From contig CAAFXN010000177.1 of NCBI GenBank assembly GCA_900766775.1, positions 1-50,739 on the forward strand: a stretch of DNA of 50,739 nt. Reading direction: 5' to 3'. This DNA is from Bacteroidales bacterium (GTDB taxonomy: Bacteria > Bacteroidota > Bacteroidia > Bacteroidales > Paludibacteraceae). Under the pieces are notes generated by a model. It was given only the letters and a program-made list of their open reading frames with translations, was not told the DNA's origin and ran no database searches. Position 1 is the first letter of the stretch, and every line of letters starts with the position of its first letter. Shown piece after piece: positions 1 through 6,823 of the stretch. The translations under genes were made by a program, and so were the position numbers.

Positions 1-332
1 CACAGGGGACGCCCCGACCCATCAGGACAGTTTGGAACAAACTGCTTTGGTATGCTTTGCCACTCCCCCGCCTCCCTCGTTGAGGGGGGAGGGGGTAAGG
101 GGGCGGGAGGAGGACTCGGCATTCAGCCGCACTATGACCTCCATAAACCAAAAGTAAAACTCCTATCCCCTTTGCGGCTGGGTGCCGAACGTACCATCCC
201 GCCCCCTGACCCCCTCCCCTCCTTTCAGGAGAGGCGGGGGAGTTCCCCTGCGTCCCCGGTGCCCCTTATTGCTTCTTGCGGATAAGAATGCGGGCGTACA
301 AGCGTTTCCCTTGTATATATGGGCGGTCGTAT
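1..332. repeat. Gene-poor left edge with two G/C-rich palindromic repeats
   Basis: I see no convincing gene between the window edge and the stop of the methyltransferase. Two related inverted-repeat elements lie at about 60-110 (minus orientation) and 194-243 (plus). Each has the form CCCGCCCCCT, a purine-rich spacer, CCCCTCCC, a short loop, then GGCGGGGGAG. A third member is at 36488-36531. The open frame through this stretch is explained by the repeat sequence. The minus-strand bases 266-332 are the alternative 3' end of the methyltransferase, described separately. Confidence 0.7.
266..332 (-). other. Out-of-frame alternative 3' end of the methyltransferase gene
   Basis: If the C tract loses one base (13 C), the reading frame passes through this stretch and ends NYPKYDRPYIQ, then GKRLYARILIRKKQ, with TAA at 266-268. 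This closing motif (KR, hydrophobic, Y, x, R, I, hydrophobic, I, basic) matches the end of the frame read with 14 C (RRVYKRIFIKHK), although the two DNA segments differ. Deleting one C from the CCCC at about 345-348 would instead join both motifs in one longer protein. Either way this segment looks coding rather than random. Confidence 0.6.
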
Positions 333-1454
333 TTAGGGTAATTGGGGATTCTTATGCTTGATAAAGATACGCTTGTAGACTCGTCTTTGCTCTTGATGGG
401 GGGGGGGGGGGATAAGTGCTTGATTTATAGTGCTTTGTGCATTATAAATCCCATTAGAGAACCCTTTTCCTTCACTTTCGGTCGCACCAATAATCTCAAA
501 CTGTTCGGGGCAGTATTTATCCATAAAGGAGATGGGGACACCCATAACGCCATTATAGTCGGAGGGGATGGCATCCGTAAAGGGCACTTCGATGGCATCG
601 TAGTTGTCGTAATGTTGATAGCCGATGTCCTTAATTTCTTTGTGGCGACTAAACTTAATATTATCCGCCATGGTCATCAGCATCAATGGCTCGTGTCGCC
701 TGCAATGGTCAATGTTTGTAAACCAACAGCAATTGCGGAACTTTACTAAACCTGTATTGGCATCATACACTCCTGCCGCATACTCGTTATTTGCATCTTT
801 TGGGATACCAAAAAAGGCATTACCTGCCCCAAAACCATTACCTAACCACAGCCTATTTTCCTTTATTAGAGGGAACACTTCTTTATAGGTGATAGCATTC
901 ATGTTTCCTATAATCAGGAACTGCTTTCCCCCTTCCATGATCCATGTGAGAAACTCTCGAAACAGCGAGAACGGCGGATTGGTGATAATAATATCCGCTT
1001 CATCGCGTAATGCCGTTACTTCCGCGCTGCGGAAGTCGCCATCCCCCTCTAAATACTGCCACTGTAGGTCGTTGATATCAATCCTACCGTTATGGTTCGT
1101 GTCATGCGTCAGCGTGAAGATTTTACCTTTTATGCGACTCTTCTCTACATTATATAGCGGATTTTCGGTCTCGAAGAGGGTCGGTTGCCAATCCGTTTTA
1201 TACTTCTTGCTTTCGATGGCATAAGACGTAGAGATGAGCTTTTTCAGACCGAAGAACGCAAAGTTTTGTGCAAAGAACTTGGTAAAATTGCTCCACTCGG
1301 GATCATCGCAGGGCAGCAGAATGGTCTTGCCCCGAAAGACATCGGGGTTATATTCGATATAGGCGTTTACTTCCTTCTGAATATCCGCATATTGCGTGTA
1401 GAACTCATCGTTCTTCGCCGTCTTCGCCGCACCTAAATTACTGTTTTTTGCCAT
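333..1454 (-). CDS. Adenine-specific DNA methyltransferase, EcoRI type, with C-tract near 3' end
   Basis: Predicted to transfer a methyl group from S-adenosylmethionine to adenine in DNA. The N-terminus (MAKNSNLGAAKTAKNDEFY) and the catalytic motif IITNPPFSLFREF (NPPF) are typical of the EcoRI methylase family; the GNMNAITYKEVFPLIKENR and GNAFFGIP segments agree. I chose the ATG at 1454; an in-frame ATG at 1520 would add 22 atypical residues. Near the 3' end a run of 14 C (plus-strand G, 398-411) encodes IPPPPH, after which the protein ends QRRVYKRIFIKHKNPQLP. No restriction endonuclease is visible next to it, so within this window it is an orphan. The C run makes the C-terminus prone to slippage (see findings). 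Family call is firm; recognition sequence unknown. Confidence 0.88.
   Translation of the reverse strand: MAKNSNLGAAKTAKNDEFYTQYADIQKEVNAYIEYNPDVFRGKTILLPCDDPEWSNFTKFFAQNFAFFGLKKLISTSYAIESKKYKTDWQPTLFETENPLYNVEKSRIKGKIFTLTHDTNHNGRIDINDLQWQYLEGDGDFRSAEVTALRDEADIIITNPPFSLFREFLTWIMEGGKQFLIIGNMNAITYKEVFPLIKENRLWLGNGFGAGNAFFGIPKDANNEYAAGVYDANTGLVKFRNCCWFTNIDHCRRHEPLMLMTMADNIKFSRHKEIKDIGYQHYDNYDAIEVPFTDAIPSDYNGVMGVPISFMDKYCPEQFEIIGATESEGKGFSNGIYNAQSTINQALIPPPPHQEQRRVYKRIFIKHKNPQLP
398..411. repeat. G14/C14 homopolymer tract inside the methyltransferase gene
   Basis: Fourteen consecutive G on the plus strand, C in the coding strand. Runs of this length commonly slip during replication in other bacteria. 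With 14 C the gene stops at 333. With 13 C it reads on to 266. With 15 C it stops soon after the tract in a frame ending YLYQA. The length itself could be a sequencing or assembly artefact. Confidence 0.85.
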
Positions 1455-1715
1455 AGTTGGATAGTATGTAATCAGCGCACGCTTGCGCTTGTTTTTATGT
1501 TTTCGCAGATATGCGACCAAGTCAATTTGTCAGTTGTCTGACATTTTGGGAATAGGAGATATTACTTCGTCTGCTTTTTCTTTTGCCGCGCCCTCTGTGT
1601 CCGCCATGCCTGCCCGGGTGCGCAGGTGGTACATTATAGTTTATCCCGACCTGTCGGGAACAAAGTCGGGGCGTCCCCGCCTGCTATAACCTAATAACTT
1701 GTAACCTGATACTTT
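1455..1715. other. Spacer with inverted repeat
   Basis: No gene seen. A perfect palindrome TCCCGACCTGTCGGGA lies at 1644-1659, followed by GTCGGGGCGTCCCCGCC, so two hairpins sit downstream of the helicase gene on the minus strand. The TCCCGAC...GTCGGGA core recurs in other repeats of this window. It could act as a terminator for the helicase transcript, although there is no clear T run after it. Confidence 0.5.
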
Positions 1716-2996
1716 TTACTTGCCTCTGTGGCTCCCGCCTCTTTTGGAGTGTCCGCCTTTCCCGCCTCTGCCGGTGCGTTCGCTTCGTCCTCTATGCCCA
1801 CCATGAGCATTACCTCTGCCGCCTCTGCTGCCGCGGGCGGCGTAGTCTGCATCCGTAGGGGCGGTGCCTAAACTCTCGGGCAGGGGGATGAGGTCTATCG
1901 TCTTCTTCAAGAACTGCTCAATGCGGCGGAATGCCTGTGCGTCATTGGGGCTGACCAGCGTAACAGACTCGCCGGAGTTCTCCGCTCGCGCGGTGCGCCC
2001 GATACGGTGCACATAGTCCTCCACATCGCGGGGCACATCGTAGTTGATAACCAGCGGGATATCATCCACATCTATCCCTCGCGAGACGATATCCGTTGCC
2101 ACCAGCACATCCACCTTGCCATTGCGGAAGTCGAGCATCACCTCGTCGCGCTCTTTCTGCTCAAGGTCGGAGTACATGGCGCGCGCCTCTATCTTCTGCT
2201 GCCGCAAGGCGCGGGTCAGGTCGCGCACTTTCTGCTTCTTGCCCACGAAGAGGATGACTTTCTTGAGGTTTCTGCCTTTCAGCAGTTCCACCACCATAGC
2301 AGTCTTCTGCGGGTCGTAGAGCCGCACTGCCTGCTGGTGGATGGTCTCGGGCGGGCGGGAGACGGCTATCTGCACCTCCTCGGGGTCGTGCATGATGGCT
2401 TTCGCCATCTCGCGTATCTTCGGCGGCATGGTCGCGGAGAACATGATGGTCTGCCGGTCTTTGGGCAGCCGCTTCACCACGGTCATGATATCGTCGTAGA
2501 AACCCATGTCGAGCATGCGGTCTGCCTCGTCTAAGATAAAGTATTTCACGCCGGAGAAGTCGATGTCGTAGATGTTCATCTGGCTCAGGAGTCGCCCGGG
2601 TGTGGCGATGACGATGTCCGCGCCGCGCTGCAAGCCCGCTACCTGCGTGCCCCACGCCCCGCCGTCGTTGCCGCCGTATATCGCTACGGACGAGAACGGC
2701 ACATAGAACCCGAAGCCCTCCATCTGCTGGTCAATCTGCTGCGCCAACTCGCGCGTAGGTGCCATGATGATGGCGTTCAGTTTGTTCGGGTCGTGGTTGT
2801 CGTACTCTAAGTTGGTGAGCAGCGGCAGGATATACGCCGCCGTCTTGCCCGTGCCCGTCTGCGCACAGGAAATCACATCCTTGCCTTGCAGGATGATAGG
2901 TATGGTCTGTTCTTGCACGGGCGTGCAGGTGTCGAAGTGCATGTCCCACAGCGCATCCAGCACCCCGTCCGATAAAGCTAATTCGTCAAAAAACAT
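1716..2996 (-). CDS. DEAD-box ATP-dependent RNA helicase (RhlE-like)
   Basis: Cytoplasmic RNA-unwinding ATPase, 426 aa. Visible motifs in order: Q motif region with TPVQEQTIP (residues 25-33), motif I AQTGTGKT (45-52), PTRELAQQ, TPGRL, motif II LDEADRML, motif III SATMPP, and the helicase C-terminal motifs ATDIVSRGID and YVHRIGRTAR. The last ~40 residues are rich in Gly, Arg and Lys with RGG-type repeats, a basic RNA-binding tail usual for the RhlE/DbpA-like helicases of Bacteroidota. The start at 2996 is directly upstream of FDELALSDGVLDAL, the expected N-terminus. No promoter was recognised in the 5' spacer, which is occupied by a 7-bp repeat array. Probably involved in ribosome assembly or RNA turnover; the specific role is inference. 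Confidence 0.95.
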   Translation of the reverse strand: MFFDELALSDGVLDALWDMHFDTCTPVQEQTIPIILQGKDVISCAQTGTGKTAAYILPLLTNLEYDNHDPNKLNAIIMAPTRELAQQIDQQMEGFGFYVPFSSVAIYGGNDGGAWGTQVAGLQRGADIVIATPGRLLSQMNIYDIDFSGVKYFILDEADRMLDMGFYDDIMTVVKRLPKDRQTIMFSATMPPKIREMAKAIMHDPEEVQIAVSRPPETIHQQAVRLYDPQKTAMVVELLKGRNLKKVILFVGKKQKVRDLTRALRQQKIEARAMYSDLEQKERDEVMLDFRNGKVDVLVATDIVSRGIDVDDIPLVINYDVPRDVEDYVHRIGRTARAENSGESVTLVSPNDAQAFRRIEQFLKKTIDLIPLPESLGTAPTDADYAARGSRGGRGNAHGGHRGRSERTGRGGKGGHSKRGGSHRGK

Positions 2997-3006
2997 GGGC
3001 TATTTT

Positions 3007-3055
3007 GTAATAGGTAATAAGTAATAAGTAATAAGTAATAAGTAATAGGTAATAT
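3007..3055. repeat. Heptamer array, 7 copies of GTAATAR
   Basis: Seven uninterrupted copies of GTAATAA/GTAATAG/GTAATAT just upstream of the helicase start codon. The same unit recurs in both orientations at 47939-48024, downstream of ftsH. From 3056 to 3285 the sequence is A/T-rich with no gene that I can support. Confidence 0.9.
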
Positions 3056-3285
3056 ATTTCGTTTCCGAAGACAGCCAAAGGCTTTTTATTTCAACAAATA
3101 TATTCAAATATTTTTCAAATATTTTATTTTACCATTTGACTATTTACTAATTTACCATTATAAATAATATTTGTATAGTATTTGAACATATTTGTTCTCT
3201 AAAAACTGACCACCAACGAGTTCTCCTTTGGTGGCTGAAAGTATATACTTCCGACTGCCCCTCTTCGTCTGCTCTTTGTCTGCTC

Positions 3286-4812
3286 TTATTTCTCCCATCC
3301 GTTGAAGACCTCGGGACCGTAGATGTTGTCTTCGTCGGGTTCGTGGAGGGGTGCCCATAGTTGGGCGAAGAAGGGGTTCTCGCGGGCAATCTTATCCCAA
3401 TGCCACGGGCGCGGGTTCGGCTCGTCGGCGTAGGGATAGGGCATGCACTCGGGGCACCAATGTCCGCCTAAGAGGATGAGGCGAGGCGAAGCCGTGAAGC
3501 GGTGTCCCTCCGCGCACTCCCATTCTAATGGCGTGTCCCAGTCGCCTTGCACCATACTCTCCGACAGGCACTTGCCCCCGCGGAAAGCGGCAGCACGCTG
3601 CATGTCCTCAATGGTGAAGAGGGCTTGGGGCTTCTGCTCGTCGTAGCCGTGGTCAAGCCGCACGATGGTATCCGAGGGGCGCGAGGTGTCGAAATGTTTC
3701 CAGTCGGGGATGGCGCGATACGCCTCGAGCGAGCCGTAGTAGGCGTGGATGCGGGGCGTTACGTTATGCTTTATCCACCACTGCGTGCCGTGTTCCTCCG
3801 AGCAAGCCATGGCGTACATCGCCAGTTTGACGCAGTGAGGGAAGAGTTTGGCTATCTTGGTCTTGGAGGCGAACTTGATGAGCGAGGGGATGGAGTCGCT
3901 CTGCGCTAATTGGCGGAAATAGTCGCGGATGGGGATGTTCGCACGGAAATGCAGGTAGTTCTCCAGGCGGTCGCCGTCGACATACCACATGCCGTGGAAG
4001 TTGCGGGTGGTGAACCACTTAGGCTCGAATATCTGCTCGGGTCTCGGGCAGCCTATCGCCTCCATGAGCAGGCTCTCGAACTCGTAGTTGCTGATACGGT
4101 AGTCCTTGCCCGAACCGATATTGTAGTAGTTCTTCCAGAACTCTTCCGGCACCTCGGGGCGGCACACGCGCTCCAGCAGTCGCCCGCTGTCTTCCACCGT
4201 CGCCCACTCCAGCACGCCACGGATAGGCACGTGGAACATGATGGGGTCGTAGTTGTTGAGGATGGCGGGGTAGAGGATACCCGATTGGCGCAGGCTGACC
4301 CAACGCTTGATAGGCGAACCCGTGATGATACGCTCGCCCATGGCTTTGGTCAGTCCGTAGTGGTCGTATGCCGAGACGCATATAGGGTCGCCTGCGCGTC
4401 CCCAGTGGAGCGGTTCGCGGCGGTCGCCCATCTGCGCAACGCTGCCTATATAGACCACCTTCGGCTGCTTCTCCTCCGGCTGCGCCAAGACGGCATCGCG
4501 CACGTACTCCGCAGCGGCGATGTTCGTCTTGCGCGTGGCGCGCGGACGGTAGTCGGCTTGCGGCGACACCATGCCGCCTACATGCAGGACGATGTCGGCA
4601 CCCGTTACGCCGCGTAGCACATCGTCGTAGCGCGTCAAGTCGCCCCAGATAATCTCCACGCGGTCGGCGTAGGGCGCGAGTTTCTCTTTGTTCTTTGCAC
4701 TCGGGCGTGCTAAAATACGCAGGTGGTATTGCTCGGGATAGCGCAGGATTTCTTGCATACCTGCCCACCCCATGGTGCCCGTGGCACCGGTAAGGAATAC
4801 GGTAGTTTTCAT
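3286..4812 (-). CDS. SDR-family NAD-dependent epimerase/dehydratase with C-terminal zinc-ribbon-like tail
   Basis: 508 aa. The N-terminal Rossmann domain has the nucleotide-binding motif TGATGTMG (residues 8-15) and an active-site tyrosine/lysine pair in YDHYGLTKAMGE, as in extended SDRs that act on sugar nucleotides or related substrates. The last third is not SDR-like. It contains CAEGH (C-x3-H) followed by GGHWCPEC (C-x2-C), which could bind one zinc, and ends acidic and Trp/Pro-rich. The ATG at 4812 is chosen because it starts MKTTVFLTGATG. The frame stays open upstream only because it runs through the palindromic repeat at 4818-4890. It lies 177 bp downstream of the barrel gene and is probably cotranscribed with it. 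Substrate unknown. Confidence 0.8.
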   Translation of the reverse strand: MKTTVFLTGATGTMGWAGMQEILRYPEQYHLRILARPSAKNKEKLAPYADRVEIIWGDLTRYDDVLRGVTGADIVLHVGGMVSPQADYRPRATRKTNIAAAEYVRDAVLAQPEEKQPKVVYIGSVAQMGDRREPLHWGRAGDPICVSAYDHYGLTKAMGERIITGSPIKRWVSLRQSGILYPAILNNYDPIMFHVPIRGVLEWATVEDSGRLLERVCRPEVPEEFWKNYYNIGSGKDYRISNYEFESLLMEAIGCPRPEQIFEPKWFTTRNFHGMWYVDGDRLENYLHFRANIPIRDYFRQLAQSDSIPSLIKFASKTKIAKLFPHCVKLAMYAMACSEEHGTQWWIKHNVTPRIHAYYGSLEAYRAIPDWKHFDTSRPSDTIVRLDHGYDEQKPQALFTIEDMQRAAAFRGGKCLSESMVQGDWDTPLEWECAEGHRFTASPRLILLGGHWCPECMPYPYADEPNPRPWHWDKIARENPFFAQLWAPLHEPDEDNIYGPEVFNGWEK

Positions 4813-4817
4813 AAGAT

Positions 4818-4890
4818 GACCCCCTCCAACTCCCCCTACGAGAGCACCCCAAAAATCAAAGATTTTTCGGGGACCCCGCAAGGGGGAGAG
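4818..4890. repeat. Nested palindromic repeat, CTCCCCCT type with AAAAATC core
   Basis: Outer arms CTCCCCCT (4830-4837) and AGGGGGAG (4881-4888) enclose GAGAGCACCCC, an inner hairpin AAAAATC-aaa-GATTTTT, then CGGGGACCCCGC. Preceded by GACCCCCTCCAA, a near copy of the left arm. The element at 27587-27660, inside a lyase gene, has the same core; that at 45818-45895 has the same frame with a different core. Confidence 0.85.
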
Positions 4891-4927
4891 TGAGGAAATT
4901 AGTTTTGTATCATTAAAGGTAATCTGT

Positions 4928-4987
4928 CTTTTATCTTTTAGCGAGTGCAACGAGCGGTCTTTCATCTTTCAGCGCAAAGCGCGGTCT
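4928..4987. repeat. Heptamer units interleaved with GC-rich mini-hairpins
   Basis: CTTTTAT CTTTTAG, then CGAGTGCAACGAGCGGT, then CTTTCAT CTTTCAG, then CGCAAAGCGCGGT. The AGCGAG...CGAGCGGTC insert recurs in reverse complement at 49464-49482, again beside a heptamer array. The block lies between the barrel gene and the epimerase gene. Confidence 0.7.
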
Positions 4988-4989
4988 TC

Positions 4990-6771
4990 TTAAAACTTAT
5001 AACTCCCGCCGAGGAGGAAGTTGATACCCTCCGACTGGTAGCCGTAGTAGATATCGTTGTGGCGGTGGATGTAGTTGTTCAGTTGGAGGAACGCCGCCCA
5101 GTTGTCTTGCTCGTATTGGCAACCGAGGTTGAGTTGCACGGTCGGCTTGAGCGTCTTCGTGCCGAGGGTGGTCAGCGCCAATCGCTTGCCGGCAAAGAGG
5201 TTGTCGGAATAGAGCGACCAGTGCTCGTCGATACGCCCGTCAATACGCAAGTGCAAGTCCCAGTTGGCGCGTCCGTAGATAGCGTCCTCGGGCATCTTCC
5301 CCTCCGTCTCTGCGAAGAACGGCTGATAGTCTGTGGGAATAGGCTCGTGGCTAAAGCAGTCCCAGATATAGTAGTTTCCGCCGAGGTTGATTTGGATAAT
5401 GTCTTGATAGTGGTAGTGGACGTTCGCACCAATCTTGCCGCGCCCGTAGTCGGAGTAGGCATAGACGAAGTCGCCACGTCGATGCTGTATGCCCGAAGTA
5501 CCTATGAAATCTTCTGCTGTAGCGATGAGTGTAACCTGATTTGTCTCATATGCATAGCCGCCGTAGATATTGATAAGCAGGTCGCGATAGGGCTTGATAT
5601 GGAAGCCCACCGTGGCATCCACGGGCTTATAGCCCGCCACGTGGTGCGAAGTGATACCCGCCGACAGCGAGCGATAGGGCATGCTCTCCATATAGGCTTG
5701 GTAGATGCCCGTGCCGAACGAGCCTCGGATATCGCCGTACATGGTGAGCCATTCCTTGGCGATTTGCCCCTCAAACTGCACGTTCGGCGAGGGCGCAAAT
5801 GACACGTTGTCCATGCCCGACATCATCTGCCCGCGCCCGATATTCAGGTCAAGGTTCACGCCCGCGTGGATGTTGAAGCGCTTGCCGCCGTAGGCATAGA
5901 ACGGCTCTATGCGGATGGCGTGCCGCGGGTTATAGAGCGAGTCGGCTATCTGGTCGGTGGTGATGAAGGCATCTATCGCCGAGAGGTTCAATCCGATACG
6001 GTGGCGGCTCATCTTGTAGGCAAGGTCGAGCACGGAGCGCACTTGGTGCTCGGTGGCGTACTGCGGCAGGGCGAAGAGTGTGTAGCCCGCCTGTATCTTA
6101 TATTGGAAGTCCTGCTTCTTGTTGCTCTTCACGCCCACAAAAGCATCCACGCCCCACGTCGTCTGCTTGTCCTCGGGCAGCAGTTGGCTCGGTTTGTCTA
6201 TCGTGAGCGTCTCCGTCGCAGGGTCGAAATAGCGTCCATGGCGAGTGTAGAACTTGTTACGCCCCTCCAAACCGAAGTAGAGTTGGCAGGTGGAGAACGA
6301 GTGCCCAAAGCGCAGTCCGAGGCGGGTGTGGCTGTCGGCGCGTCTGCCCCACTGCGCATGGTGGTGCGCATAGACATCGAGTTGGTCTTTGGCTTTCTTC
6401 CCGCTGTTGCTTGGTCCGTTGAGCGTGTAGCGGAAGTCGAAGAGGGTGTTCGGGTGCCCGAAGGCGCCGCGCACATAGCCGTGCAGGGGCGCAGGCTCCG
6501 CAAAGCGCGTGGGCTGACTCAGCAGGTCGTTGGTGTTGAAGGCGGGGCTCAGCAGCGCGTTGTAGTCGGAGTACACCACAGGGTGCTCCGGCAGCGTAGT
6601 CTCGGTGATAGCAGGCTTCTGGTTGATTTTCCCCGCCGCCTGCACCACGGGCTGAAACTCCCGCTCTACCGTTACGTTGCGGTTGAGCGTGGTATCGGTC
6701 TGCGCCATCGCCGCCGTAACGGCAAGCAGGCAACCCCAAAGGGCAATATATCGCTTCATCGTTTTCATCAT
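4990..6771 (-). CDS. Outer-membrane beta-barrel protein (TonB-dependent receptor-like)
   Basis: 593 aa with a signal peptide (MKRYIALWGCLLAVTAAMAQ after a short MMKT leader). After it comes a segment NRNVTVEREFQPVVQAAGKI, which I recognise as typical of a conserved Bacteroidales outer-membrane protein usually encoded beside a large TPR protein, as here. The rest consists of alternating hydrophobic/polar, aromatic-rich strands (for example RLGLRFGHSFS, AGVNLDLNIG, KIGANVHYHYQDI) and ends in GINFLLGGSYKF with a C-terminal Phe, as expected of a barrel inserted by the BAM machinery. No plug domain is obvious, so TonB-dependent transport is uncertain. It follows the TPR gene by 47 bp and is probably in the same operon. 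Function unknown. Confidence 0.7.
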   Translation of the reverse strand: MMKTMKRYIALWGCLLAVTAAMAQTDTTLNRNVTVEREFQPVVQAAGKINQKPAITETTLPEHPVVYSDYNALLSPAFNTNDLLSQPTRFAEPAPLHGYVRGAFGHPNTLFDFRYTLNGPSNSGKKAKDQLDVYAHHHAQWGRRADSHTRLGLRFGHSFSTCQLYFGLEGRNKFYTRHGRYFDPATETLTIDKPSQLLPEDKQTTWGVDAFVGVKSNKKQDFQYKIQAGYTLFALPQYATEHQVRSVLDLAYKMSRHRIGLNLSAIDAFITTDQIADSLYNPRHAIRIEPFYAYGGKRFNIHAGVNLDLNIGRGQMMSGMDNVSFAPSPNVQFEGQIAKEWLTMYGDIRGSFGTGIYQAYMESMPYRSLSAGITSHHVAGYKPVDATVGFHIKPYRDLLINIYGGYAYETNQVTLIATAEDFIGTSGIQHRRGDFVYAYSDYGRGKIGANVHYHYQDIIQINLGGNYYIWDCFSHEPIPTDYQPFFAETEGKMPEDAIYGRANWDLHLRIDGRIDEHWSLYSDNLFAGKRLALTTLGTKTLKPTVQLNLGCQYEQDNWAAFLQLNNYIHRHNDIYYGYQSEGINFLLGGSYKF

Positions 6772-6778
6772 TATTATT

Positions 6779-6823
6779 CAGAGTGTTCAGAGTTTTCGGA
6801 GTGTTCAGAGTGCTCGGACTACT
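6779..6823. repeat. 9-bp tandem array, 5 degenerate copies
   Basis: CAGAGTGTT, CAGAGTTTT, CGGAGTGTT, CAGAGTGCT, CGGACTACT in tandem. It fills the spacer between the barrel gene start and the TPR stop codon and overlaps the last bases of the TPR gene. Unlike the other arrays here its period is 9, not 7. Confidence 0.75.

Noticed and set aside
52..285. Small glycine/proline-rich open frame at the left edge
   Set aside because: It is built from two palindromic repeats and has no protein-like features.
4813..4965. N-terminal extension of the epimerase through the upstream repeat
   Set aside because: The extension is translated repeat sequence; the canonical SDR N-terminus starts at 4812.
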